Assembly: GCA_002393965.1 (NCBI GenBank) | Contig: DGSL01000018.1 | Span: forward strand, 1-60,924 | Length of the DNA: 60,924 bases | Direction of reading: 5' to 3' | Source of the DNA: Bacteroidales bacterium UBA4363 | Lineage (GTDB): Bacteria; Bacteroidota; Bacteroidia; Bacteroidales; Paludibacteraceae | In this document: positions 32,850 to 40,725 of the stretch, one piece after another | Layout of the letters: each line of letters starts with the position of its first letter | Position numbering within the stretch: position 1 is the stretch's first letter | Notes under the pieces: generated by a model | Told to the model about the DNA's origin: nothing | The model's input: the letters and a program-made list of their open reading frames with translations, nothing else | The model's database searches: none | Position numbers and translations under genes: made by a program

Positions 32850-34067
32850 TCACTCCATCAGGCTACGCAGGGCCATCCAGCCCATGGCTCCCACGGAGGT
32901 CAGAAAGGCTTCCTCGTCAATCAGGAACGTGGCGGTGTGCTGTCCGCCACAGGTGGGGTTGGCGTTGCCCAGCACCCCAAATCGGAAAAAGGTGGAAGGG
33001 TAGGCTTGGGAGAAGAAACCAAAATCCTCGCTCGTCATCTTGCGGGCCATCTCGCCTACGTGTGCAACCCCGAGATACTCCTCGGCGAAGCCTCTCATGC
33101 GACGGGTTACGTCTGGGTTGTTGAATACGGCTGGATAACCGTTCATCTTTTTCATGGTACAACTGCAGCCGTAGGCCTCAGCCGTCTTCTGCGCAATGCG
33201 CAATACGGTTTCCCGTGCCTGTTTGCGCCACTGTTCGTCGGTCGTGCGTAGGGTGCCGGATAGGTGTACCTCGTCGGGTATGATATTGGTATAGCCGTCA
33301 GCAATGAAACGACCGAACGAGACGACGGTTGGTGAAAAGGGGTTGCTGAGGCGCGAAACAACCTGTTGCAACGAGACGATGATCTGCGCTGCGCAGAGTA
33401 CGGTGTCGTTGACGAGATGAGGTCTTGCTCCATGACCACCCTTGCCGGAGACGGTCAGGTGCAGCTCATCCGCACTGGACATGACCTGGCCCTCTCCGAA
33501 TACGACATCACCGACACGGTGGTCGGGTGAGGAGTGCTGTCCGACGATGAACTCGGGTTGGAGACGATCGAACACGCCGTCGTCAAGCATGAGAGAGGCC
33601 CCGCCTGGATCCTGCTCCTCTCCGGGTTGAAAGATGAACAGCACCGTACCGTTCAGACGCTCGGGAAAATGGTTTCGGACGGATAGGAGAACCCGGATGA
33701 TACCCAGAAGGGACGCCATGTGAGAATCATGACCACAGGCATGCATGAGACCTGGTGTTTGCGAAGCAAATGGCAGGCCAGTCTCCTCTTGGATAGGCAA
33801 TGCATCCATGTCAGCTCTTAGGGCAAAGCAACGCGCAGATGCATTGCCGAACGTTACTCGGGCGAGGATGCCGTCGCCGCCGATGTCCTTTCGGAAGGGG
33901 ACACCCATCGCCGTGAGCTCACGACAGATGCGAGATGCTGTCTCTTTCTCGTGGAAGGAAATCTCCGGATGGGCATGCAGTTCGTGGTAGATGGCACATA
34001 CGTAATCCTGCACTTCGGAGACTTGTTTGTGGAAGAAATCGTTCAAAAAATCCAGATTCTGCTTCAT
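32850..34067 (-). CDS. M20-family amidohydrolase (N-acyl amino acid hydrolase type), 405 aa
   Basis: ALRADMDALPIQEETG, HACGHDSHMASLLG, FQPGEEQDPGGASLMLDDG and a dimerisation domain with GKGGHGARPH are the hallmarks of M20D amidohydrolases (HipO/AmhX type). The final metal ligand region is MTSEDFGFFSQAYPSTFFR. It removes acyl groups from amino acids, needs two metal ions and is cytosolic (no signal peptide). Length is normal for the family. Followed by an Lrp regulator gene. Confidence 0.92.
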   Translation of the reverse strand: MKQNLDFLNDFFHKQVSEVQDYVCAIYHELHAHPEISFHEKETASRICRELTAMGVPFRKDIGGDGILARVTFGNASARCFALRADMDALPIQEETGLPFASQTPGLMHACGHDSHMASLLGIIRVLLSVRNHFPERLNGTVLFIFQPGEEQDPGGASLMLDDGVFDRLQPEFIVGQHSSPDHRVGDVVFGEGQVMSSADELHLTVSGKGGHGARPHLVNDTVLCAAQIIVSLQQVVSRLSNPFSPTVVSFGRFIADGYTNIIPDEVHLSGTLRTTDEQWRKQARETVLRIAQKTAEAYGCSCTMKKMNGYPAVFNNPDVTRRMRGFAEEYLGVAHVGEMARKMTSEDFGFFSQAYPSTFFRFGVLGNANPTCGGQHTATFLIDEEAFLTSVGAMGWMALRSLME

Positions 34068-34134
34068 TTGGCAATAAATTTGCTTGACAAAGATAGCAAA
34101 AGGGATATTGATTTTCTTTCTGAGGAATAATTTT

Positions 34135-34142
34135 TATCTTTG
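34135..34142 (+). promoter_or_regulatory. -7 box before the DUF1573 genes
   Basis: TATCTTTG matches TAnnTTTG, 32 bp before the ATG at 34175. A -33 TTTG is replaced by TTTT at about the right spacing. Confidence 0.5.
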
Positions 34143-34174
34143 CGCAATTTCTTCAATAAAAGGGACTATTTGAT

Positions 34175-34561
34175 ATGAAAAAGAGCTTGTTCTTACTTAC
34201 ATTTGTTTTTCTGTCAACTCTTCTGATGGCTCAGAGCAATGACATCGCATTTGCAGAATCATCACACGACTTCGGTTCCATCAAAGAGGAAGCTGGAAAG
34301 GTTTCGCACGTCTTTTCGTTTACGAACAAGGGCACCGCACCGATTATCCTGACTGATGTAACCACTTCATGTGGCTGTACGGCCCGCGAGTATACTCGTG
34401 AACCAATTGCACCGGGAGCTCAGGGAACGGTCACGGTTACCTATAATCCTGTCGGACGGCCGGGACCCTTCCTGAAGACGATAACCGTCAAAGCTAATAA
34501 AGAACGTAAGGTGTTGACCATAAAGGGAAATGTAGTACCGAAATCAAAGTCAACCAAATAA
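34175..34561 (+). CDS. DUF1573 protein, 128 aa
   Basis: Secreted protein with signal peptide MKKSLFLLTFVFLSTLLMAQ and one DUF1573 domain of immunoglobulin type: ESSHDFGSIKEEAGKVSHVF, then TSCGCTAREYTREPIAPGAQ and VTYNPVGRPGPFLKTI. The CGCT cysteines are a family hallmark. Function unknown, probably in the cell envelope. 15 bp before a second DUF1573 gene, so likely one operon. Confidence 0.9.
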   Translation: MKKSLFLLTFVFLSTLLMAQSNDIAFAESSHDFGSIKEEAGKVSHVFSFTNKGTAPIILTDVTTSCGCTAREYTREPIAPGAQGTVTVTYNPVGRPGPFLKTITVKANKERKVLTIKGNVVPKSKSTK

Positions 34562-34576
34562 ATAAAATCATAACCG

Positions 34577-35659
34577 ATGAAGAAAACTGTAACAGCATTG
34601 TGTGTGCTTCTGCTGGTCGTTAGTCAGGCGGTGGCACAGAACACCGCGCCAGCGAATAACGGCGCACAGGCAGAGATTGAGTTTGACGAGATGTCGTATG
34701 ACTTCGGTACCGTCAAGGAAGAAAGCAACTCGGTCACTCATGAGTTTTTCTTTACAAATACCGGAAAGGCGGATCTGATACTGAGTTCAGTCCGGGCTTC
34801 CTGTGGATGTACTACGCCGAAGTGGGACCGTGAACCGGTCAAACCGGGAGAACGAGGATCAATCCTTGTTCGCTATTCGACCTCCGGACGCCCTGGTGCC
34901 TTTACTAAAACCATTACGGTCAAGTCGAATGCTCCTGCGGAAAAACGCCTGACTATAAAGGGAACGGTTACGCCGAAGGGTCAGAAGATAGAGTCGGCAT
35001 ATCCGGTTGTCAAGGGCTCTATTCGAGTGAAAAATGAAAATATCAATTTCGGCGACGTCAATAATACAGAGACAGTTACTGTCAAATACCCAGTAGCGAA
35101 TGCAACGAACAAAGAACAGACCGTGACCTTCGTCAACCTGCCAAGCTACATCAGCGTTGCTCCTAAACGGCTGACGGCAAACGAATGGACGAACCTGGAT
35201 GTTACTTTCGATGGAGCAAAGGCCAAAGACTGGGGGGCAAAGCGCACGGATATCTCTTTCGTGACGACAGAGAATAAGACTCCTCAAATGCTGCACACGA
35301 CGGCCAATATCAAGGAGAAGTTCACCAAGGAGGATGAGGCTAACGCTCCTATTATCGTCGTGACGGAAAAGATGGACGCCGGGGACGTTGCTGTCAACGG
35401 AACGAAGAAGTTCGTCTTGACCATCTCCAACAGAGGACAGCGTCCGCTTTACCTGCGCAAAATCAGCAGCGGATCGGATGACCTGGTTGTGAAGACCCCA
35501 ACCAAGGGAATCGCTCCGGGCAAGTCGCTTGCGGTCAAGGTGAAAATCAATGCTAAGGGACAGGCAACCAATGCGAAGGTGTCGCGTGTGCTGAGTGTCA
35601 TCAACAACGACCCTGTCCACCCAGTGAAGAATGTGAAGGTGGAGTATCGTGTCAACTAA
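34577..35659 (+). CDS. DUF1573 protein with extra C-terminal domains, 360 aa
   Basis: A signal peptide (MKKTVTALCVLLLVVSQAVA) is followed by a DUF1573 domain (SYDFGTVKEESNSVTHEFFF, ASCGCTTPKWDREPVKPGER) and two further beta domains of similar type (NINFGDVNNTETVTVKY near 155; VTEKMDAGDVAVNGTKKFVL near 260). It is an elongated version of the upstream protein and most likely a duplication followed by extension. Envelope location is expected. Confidence 0.9.
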   Translation: MKKTVTALCVLLLVVSQAVAQNTAPANNGAQAEIEFDEMSYDFGTVKEESNSVTHEFFFTNTGKADLILSSVRASCGCTTPKWDREPVKPGERGSILVRYSTSGRPGAFTKTITVKSNAPAEKRLTIKGTVTPKGQKIESAYPVVKGSIRVKNENINFGDVNNTETVTVKYPVANATNKEQTVTFVNLPSYISVAPKRLTANEWTNLDVTFDGAKAKDWGAKRTDISFVTTENKTPQMLHTTANIKEKFTKEDEANAPIIVVTEKMDAGDVAVNGTKKFVLTISNRGQRPLYLRKISSGSDDLVVKTPTKGIAPGKSLAVKVKINAKGQATNAKVSRVLSVINNDPVHPVKNVKVEYRVN

Positions 35660-35704
35660 AGAAATGCAGTGATACGAACATAACCATAAAATCTAAAGAG
35701 AGGA

Positions 35705-35741
35705 CAGGAAAGCGCATGGCGTTTTCCTGCCTTCTTTTTTT
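35705..35741 (+). terminator. Terminator after the DUF1573 pair
   Basis: CAGGAAA pairs with TTTCCTG, and CGC with GCG inside, followed by CTTCTTTTTTT. It lies about 45 nt after the DUF1573 stop and just before tatD. Confidence 0.65.
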
Positions 35742-35756
35742 AATGAAAAAAAGACC

Positions 35757-36533
35757 ATGATTATAGACACGCATTGTCACTTGTTTGAGCCGGAATATGA
35801 CGAGGACCGAGACGAGATGATGTCAAGAGCCCGAGCGGCGGGAGTGGAACATTTTGTTCTGCCGAACATCAACGTAGAGTCTATTGAACGGTTGCACCGC
35901 ATGGCGGAGAACGACCCGGAGCATTGTCATGCTGCAATGGGACTTCACCCGACAGAGTTGACAGAACACGCGACGGAGAATCTGGAAGTGATTCATGCTC
36001 ATCTCCAGAGTCGCTCTTATTGTGCGGTCGGGGAGATAGGTTTGGACTATTACTGGGATGATAGCGGGAAAGACCTGCAGATACGTGTTTTCGAGCAACA
36101 GATGGAATGGGCAAAAGCAATGAATCTTCCAGTACTTGTACACTCACGGAATGCCTTTGAGGATACACTGAACTGTATTCGCAATATGCGATGCGAACGT
36201 GGCATCTGGCATTGTTTTGGAGGAACAAGGAAAGAAGCGGAACTGATCCTCTCGGAGGGAGACTTCTGTTTGGGAATAGGAGGAGTAGTGACCTATAAGA
36301 AAGCAGGATTGCCGGAAGAACTCTCTGGAATTCCGCTGGACTCAATTGTATTGGAGACCGATTCACCGTATTTGACGCCTGTTCCCTACCGGGGAAAACG
36401 AAATGAACCTTCTTATTTGACTTTTGTAATCCGCAAGTTATCAGAAATTTATAAAAAAGATGAGGCGGAAATAGTAAAAAAAACGTCAGAAAATGCCGAG
36501 AAAGTCTTAAAAATATTACCTTTGCGAGCATGA
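35757..36533 (+). CDS. TatD-family metal-dependent hydrolase, 258 aa
   Basis: The opening IDTHCHLFEPEYDEDRDEM gives the HxH metal site. GEIGLDYYWD (near residue 92), LPVLVHSRNAFEDTL and IWHCFGGTRKE hold further metal ligands, and VLETDSPYLTP (near 200) the last aspartate. TatD proteins are DNases with a role in DNA repair or RNA quality control. No signal peptide. Normal length. Confidence 0.92.
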   Translation: MIIDTHCHLFEPEYDEDRDEMMSRARAAGVEHFVLPNINVESIERLHRMAENDPEHCHAAMGLHPTELTEHATENLEVIHAHLQSRSYCAVGEIGLDYYWDDSGKDLQIRVFEQQMEWAKAMNLPVLVHSRNAFEDTLNCIRNMRCERGIWHCFGGTRKEAELILSEGDFCLGIGGVVTYKKAGLPEELSGIPLDSIVLETDSPYLTPVPYRGKRNEPSYLTFVIRKLSEIYKKDEAEIVKKTSENAEKVLKILPLRA

Positions 36534-36649
36534 AGTAGAAAAGCGGTACCGTAACCGTCCACTTGAATGGACCCCTGCTTTGAACAGAATAACGAGAAGC
36601 AGTTTCCGCAGAAAGGGAAAATAGAAAAGGATGCCGTAAAACAACTAAA

Positions 36650-36737
36650 GGAGAGATGCTCGAGTGGCTGAAGAGGCACGCCTGGAAAGCGTGTATACGC
36701 CAAAAGCGTATCCGGGGTTCGAATCCCCGTCTCTCCG
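36650..36737 (+). tRNA. tRNA-Ser (anticodon GGA)
   Basis: Acceptor GGAGAGA pairs with TCTCTCC, discriminator G at 36737, D arm with GAGTGGCTGAAGAGGC, anticodon loop CTGGAAA in stem CACGC/GCGTG. A long variable arm (TATACGCCAAAAGCGTAT) is the sign of a class II serine tRNA, and the T arm is GGGGTTCGAATCCCC. CCA is not encoded. Confidence 0.95.
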
Positions 36738-36798
36738 CAAAAAAAACTAATAAGAAAATAGAATAAACAAATAGTATTAACTTAACATTCTGACAAAA

Positions 36799-37623
36799 AT
36801 GAAAAAAGTCATTGCAATCATTACCGTTTTGGGTCTTTTTGCCTTCGGTATGTCCAACGTTGCTGCTCAGGCTCCAAAGGACAGTGCGGCAGCAGCAGCT
36901 ACAGAGGCAGTTGACAGTGCAGCAGCACCTGCAGCAGAAGCAGCAGCAGAGGCAGTAGCTGAAGAGGCTCCAGCAGAAGATGCAGGAATTCACAAAGTAT
37001 TGAAGCAGAAATTCATCGAAGGTGGTGCTGGCTTCATGGCATTGGTTGCCTTCTGTTTGATTTTCGGCTTGGCATTGGCTATAGAGCGTATTATCTACCT
37101 GAGTCTTGCTTCTGTTGATACCAAACAATTGGTGGCAGACGTTGAGAAAGCAATCAACGAGGGTGGCGTTGAGAAAGCAAAAGAAGTATGCCGCAATACC
37201 CGTGGTCCGGTAGCTTCGATTTTCTATCAGGGTCTTTCCCGTTATGATGAGGGTATTGACGTTGTAGAAAAGACGGTTACATCCTATGGTGGCGTTCAGG
37301 CTGGTCTTCTCGAAAAGAACCTTTCTTGGATCGGACTTTTCATCGCTTTGGCTCCTATGTTGGGATTCATGGGAACGGTTATCGGTATGATCCAGGCGTT
37401 CGACAAGATCCAGCAGGTAGGAGACATCTCCGCAACGGTTGTAGCAGGCGGTATCAAGGTTGCCTTGTTGACCACTGTAACGGGTCTTATCGTTGCCGTT
37501 ATTCTCCAGTTGTTCTACAACTTCATCCTCTCGAAGATTGAGTCTATTACGAATGACATGGAAGACGCGTCTATCTCTCTGCTTGACGTTGTTGTAAAAT
37601 ACAACAAGGAGCAAAAGGCGTAA
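36799..37623 (+). CDS. exbB: MotA/TolQ/ExbB proton channel protein, 274 aa
   Basis: An N-terminal hydrophobic segment (MKKVIAIITVLGLFAFGMSN) and an alanine-glutamate-rich linker are followed by the TolQ/ExbB core. TM1 lies near residues 78-97 (FMALVAFCLIFGLALAIERI), and the conserved cytoplasmic and membrane part has GLFIALAPMLGFMGTVIGMI and VAGGIKVALLTTVTGLIVAV. It forms the proton channel that energises TonB- or Tol-type outer membrane processes with the ExbD proteins downstream. Confidence 0.9.
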   Translation: MKKVIAIITVLGLFAFGMSNVAAQAPKDSAAAAATEAVDSAAAPAAEAAAEAVAEEAPAEDAGIHKVLKQKFIEGGAGFMALVAFCLIFGLALAIERIIYLSLASVDTKQLVADVEKAINEGGVEKAKEVCRNTRGPVASIFYQGLSRYDEGIDVVEKTVTSYGGVQAGLLEKNLSWIGLFIALAPMLGFMGTVIGMIQAFDKIQQVGDISATVVAGGIKVALLTTVTGLIVAVILQLFYNFILSKIESITNDMEDASISLLDVVVKYNKEQKA

Positions 37624-37691
37624 TCCGTACACCTCATCCTCCCTCATCCCTGGAAATGGGATATAGACAAATCTTTTAAATTTAGAGTATC

Positions 37692-38159
37692 ATGGAGAAA
37701 ATTTCAAAATATGTACTTTGGGTATTGCTTGCCCTGTCGGTCGTATTGGTGTTCCTGTTCTATGCTGTAACGGGTGATGATACGATAGATGTTGCCGGAG
37801 ACTCCTTCTCTGTGCCTACGTTTACGAATCCGGTACTATTTTGGTCCTATATACTTGTTGCCTTTGTATCAATCGCCACGATTGTTGCTGTGGTCAAGCA
37901 ATATATGATCAAATTCAAAAACGACAAGACTTCTGCAATCCGCTCTCTTCTGTATGCGGCTGGCTTGATTGTCCTTCTTCTTATTACCTTCTTGATCGGA
38001 AGCGGAGAGAAACTGGATATCATCGGCTATGAAGGAACAGACAATGTCGGATTCTGGGCTCAGTTCACGGACATGTGCCTCTACACCGTCTATGTGCTTT
38101 CTGCTATTGCATTTTTAGGCATTGTAGCCTCCTTTGCAATCAAGTTTATCAAGAAGTAA
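37692..38159 (+). CDS. Integral membrane protein of the exbBD operon, 155 aa
   Basis: Four hydrophobic segments: residues 7-25, 50-69, 88-105 and 130-150 (for example VLWVLLALSVVLVFLFYAV). The family is unknown to me, but such a protein is regularly seen between ExbB and the first ExbD in Bacteroidetes. It starts 68 bp after exbB and ends 24 bp before exbD, so it belongs to the operon. A role in assembling the energy-transduction complex is inferred. Confidence 0.75.
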   Translation: MEKISKYVLWVLLALSVVLVFLFYAVTGDDTIDVAGDSFSVPTFTNPVLFWSYILVAFVSIATIVAVVKQYMIKFKNDKTSAIRSLLYAAGLIVLLLITFLIGSGEKLDIIGYEGTDNVGFWAQFTDMCLYTVYVLSAIAFLGIVASFAIKFIKK

Positions 38160-38183
38160 ATTAATAACGAGGGGAATTAAGAT

Positions 38184-38765
38184 ATGGCAAAGAGAAAAGT
38201 TCCTGGCATCAACGCCAGTTCTATGGCCGATATATCGTTCCTGCTGTTGATCTTCTTTCTGGTCACGACGTCCATGAATGTAAACAGCGGATTGTCGAGA
38301 CGTCTTCCTCCACCACTGCCACCGGGGCAGAAGCAACCTGACGTTGAGGTGAACAGACGGAACGTACTTGTCATCCTCATCAATAGTCAGAATCAGATTC
38401 TGGCGGGAAATAACGTGGTTGCTATTCAGGAGTTGAAGCAGACAGTGAAGGATTTCATTACGAATCCGACGAACGATCCGACTCTTCCGGTGATTACACC
38501 GGTGAAGTTCCCGGAAATTGGAGTAGTCAATGTGGCAAAAGATCATGTGATTTCTCTCCAAAATGACCGTGGAACAGACTATCAGGCATACATAGAAGTG
38601 CAGAATGAGTTGGTCGCTGCCTATAACGAGTTGCGTGATGAATTGGCTCTCAATAAATTTGGGGCTCATTACAACGCTTGTACTCAGCAACAGCAGGATA
38701 TCATTTCGGATGTATATCCTATGAAGATTTCGGAAGCGGAACCTAAAAACTATGGAGGGCAATAA
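38184..38765 (+). CDS. exbD: ExbD/TolR-family protein, 193 aa
   Basis: Short cytoplasmic start, then a single TM with the conserved aspartate region (SMADISFLLLIFFLVTTSMN, residues 14-33), then a periplasmic TolR-like domain (NVLVILINSQNQILAGNNVV). It includes a longer periplasmic loop than Proteobacterial ExbD. It couples proton flow in the ExbB channel to TonB. 2 bp before the second exbD. Confidence 0.9.
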   Translation: MAKRKVPGINASSMADISFLLLIFFLVTTSMNVNSGLSRRLPPPLPPGQKQPDVEVNRRNVLVILINSQNQILAGNNVVAIQELKQTVKDFITNPTNDPTLPVITPVKFPEIGVVNVAKDHVISLQNDRGTDYQAYIEVQNELVAAYNELRDELALNKFGAHYNACTQQQQDIISDVYPMKISEAEPKNYGGQ

Positions 38766-38767
38766 AC

Positions 38768-39241
38768 ATGTCAAGATTCAGAAAAGACGGAGGTCGTGAA
38801 CTTCCAGAGATCAGCACGGCATCGCTGCCTGACATTATCTTCATGTTGTTGTTCTTCTTTATGGCAACGACATCTATGAAGGAGGTGACCTACATGGTCA
38901 GCATCCGTGTGCCTGAAGCAACGGAACTTACCAAACTGGAGAAGAAATCGCTGGTGCGTTACGTATACGTAGGTCAGCCACGTCAGGATCTGATCGCTAA
39001 ATACGGATCGGAGACACGTCTGCAGTTGGATGATGCTTTTGCTGATGTCAGCCAGTTGGAAGAGTATGTAACTCAGGAGCGTGGGACGATCACGGGTGAC
39101 GATCCTAACCAGATGGTTATTTCGATCAAAGCTGACCGAGATACGAAGATGGGTATCATCACGGATATTAAGCAGGCACTGCGTCGAGCATATGCACTGA
39201 AGATCAATTATTCGGCTAGCGAACGAGGAAAGTCCTATTAA
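38768..39241 (+). CDS. exbD: ExbD/TolR-family protein, second copy, 157 aa
   Basis: TM segment TASLPDIIFMLLFFFMATTS (residues 18-37) contains the conserved aspartate, followed by the periplasmic domain (SIKADRDTKMGIITDIKQAL). Adjacent ExbD pairs are normal in Bacteroidetes and may form a heterodimeric unit inside the ExbB pentamer. Ends the operon; a terminator follows. Confidence 0.9.
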   Translation: MSRFRKDGGRELPEISTASLPDIIFMLLFFFMATTSMKEVTYMVSIRVPEATELTKLEKKSLVRYVYVGQPRQDLIAKYGSETRLQLDDAFADVSQLEEYVTQERGTITGDDPNQMVISIKADRDTKMGIITDIKQALRRAYALKINYSASERGKSY

Positions 39242-39267
39242 GAAAGACTTTGCTTAGTAGATATAAA

Positions 39268-39306
39268 AAAAGAGGGATGAGGCTGTGGTCTCATCCCTCT
39301 TTTTGT
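39268..39306 (+). terminator. Terminator of the exbBD operon
   Basis: AAAGAGGGATGAG pairs with CTCATCCCTCTTT around an 8-nt loop, followed by TTTTTG on the plus strand. Confidence 0.85.
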
Positions 39307-39309
39307 CTT

Positions 39310-39768
39310 ATGTTCCGATTCTCTTACGAGTACTGGCGGAGATGGATAGATATAAGAGGCTGTTGTCTGAATAAATAAGTGGATAGAGAGATAGGGTATA
39401 CAGGTGAAAGTTGGGGACTTGAGTGAAGCAGTGATGAAATGAGATAATGAACGCCGTTCGGAAGAAAGAGAAAGTCTGAGTCAAATATGTTTAATCAAAA
39501 GGTGTAGTGTTGAAAAGGGTAGCAAAAAAACAGTGACAAAGGATGTGAGTCGAAAAAGTTTGTTCGATTGAATGTCATGAAAGGGTAGGAACATAGAGAA
39601 ATGAAATAGTAGAGGAAAGAAGGAAGGAACTCTATAAAGTCATGAAAACAGAGAGGAAAGATGATGATGTAGAGGACAGGGTGGGAAAGAAGGAGAGGAT
39701 ATGAAAAAAGCGAGAAGAACTAGGTAGTTCATCCCGCTTTGAATGTGTGATTCGAATAATATGCCTGT
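39310..39768. other. Gene-free, purine-rich region
   Basis: About 450 bp without a convincing frame. The plus strand is strikingly rich in G and A (many GAAAGA, GGAAG words) between about 39,400 and 39,720. No hairpin with a T tract was seen. It lies between the exbBD terminator and the end of the small membrane protein gene. Confidence 0.45.
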
Positions 39769-39948
39769 TTATTCTTTCAGGCGTTTGTTGATAATCGTGT
39801 AGAGTACGATGCCTATGATAATGATGATTCCTGCCACCGAAAGAACGATGTTGTTGTCCGGCAATACCTTGAAGGAATGCAAAACCAGGATAAGGACACC
39901 GATGAGAACGACGATAGTGCCGCAAAGTTTTAACAAGAGATTGTTCAT
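39769..39948 (-). CDS. Small two-TM membrane protein, 59 aa
   Basis: ATG at 39946-39948. Two hydrophobic segments, residues 10-25 (CGTIVVLIGVLILVLH) and 36-53 (NIVLSVAGIIIIIGIVLY), separated by a short polar loop, then a basic end (NKRLKE). Coding is supported by the clean alternation of hydrophobic and polar parts. Such short inner-membrane proteins are common in Bacteroidales; the function is unknown. Confidence 0.65.
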   Translation of the reverse strand: MNNLLLKLCGTIVVLIGVLILVLHSFKVLPDNNIVLSVAGIIIIIGIVLYTIINKRLKE

Positions 39949-40068
39949 TGTATGAAAATTGTTTTATATTCGTATATCTTACAGGCACAAAAATAAAGAA
40001 TAATTTACTAAAAGCATATCAAACAGGTGAAAAAATATCAAGGAGAGACTGGTCATCCGCTTAGTGTC

Positions 40069-40581
40069 ATGCAATACTGCCCGAAATGCGGGCATGCTGG
40101 TTTTGTGGTAAATGATGAGCGTTCGAAGAAATGCGAGAAGTGCGGTTTTACGTTCTATTTGAACTGTGCTACAGCGGTGGCTGGGGTGATTATGAAGGGA
40201 GAATCTCTCCTGCTGACAAGGCGTGCAGAAGAGCCATACAAGGGAATGTGGGATTTGCCAGGTGGATTTGTCGAGTTTGACGAAACTCCGGAGGAAGCCC
40301 TGGTCAGGGAGGTGAAGGAGGAATTGTCGTTGAAAATCCGTGTGAAACACTACCTTTTTTCGCAGCCGAACGTGTATGCTTTCTCTTCGGTGGATGTCCG
40401 GACTACCGATTTGTTTTTTCGATGTGAGGTGGAAGGTTCGGAATCGTTTGTGCCATCGGACGACGTGTCGGAGGCTCGCTTTGTTCCGCTGAGGGAAATC
40501 GACGTGCAAAAAATAGGATTATCGTCTATCCGTAAGGCCGTTACTTTTCTGCAGAATCATAGGGAAATACTGGAAAAATAA
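40069..40581 (+). CDS. NUDIX hydrolase with N-terminal zinc ribbon, 170 aa
   Basis: Starts MQYCPKCGHAGF; four cysteines (CPKCG ... CEKCG) form a zinc ribbon as in NudC-like proteins. The NUDIX box reads GGFVEFDETPEEALVREVKE, with ELSL just after and the REVKEE glutamates as metal ligands. It hydrolyses a nucleoside diphosphate derivative; the substrate is unclear. I start at 40069 because the longer frame from GTG at 40027 adds 14 residues with no family features. Confidence 0.85.
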   Translation: MQYCPKCGHAGFVVNDERSKKCEKCGFTFYLNCATAVAGVIMKGESLLLTRRAEEPYKGMWDLPGGFVEFDETPEEALVREVKEELSLKIRVKHYLFSQPNVYAFSSVDVRTTDLFFRCEVEGSESFVPSDDVSEARFVPLREIDVQKIGLSSIRKAVTFLQNHREILEK

Positions 40582-40583
40582 CG

Positions 40584-40591
40584 TAAATTTG
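40584..40591 (+). promoter_or_regulatory. -7 box before the TPR gene
   Basis: TAAATTTG matches TAnnTTTG. It lies right after the NUDIX stop and 134 bp before the chosen ATG of the TPR gene, leaving a long leader. No clear -33 TTTG. Confidence 0.4.
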
Positions 40592-40725
40592 CGAGTTAAT
40601 ATGCCTGATGCGTTTCGTGTCGGAAACGGTGCGTGGCAACAGTCGGGTTTCGTGTACTTGATGTCTGTTTTCGGGATGACATCGTATCGTTATTGTTTAT
40701 GCTGACGAGCAATTTATATCGCACA

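Noticed and set aside
36650..36737. tRNA-Ser as the attachment site of the island
   Set aside because: It lies more than 12 kb inside the core region, and no duplicated tRNA end was seen at the island edge.
35881..37647. Long minus-strand frame over tatD, tRNA-Ser and exbB
   Set aside because: It runs antisense through a tRNA and two clear genes and its translation is serine- and cysteine-rich without domains.
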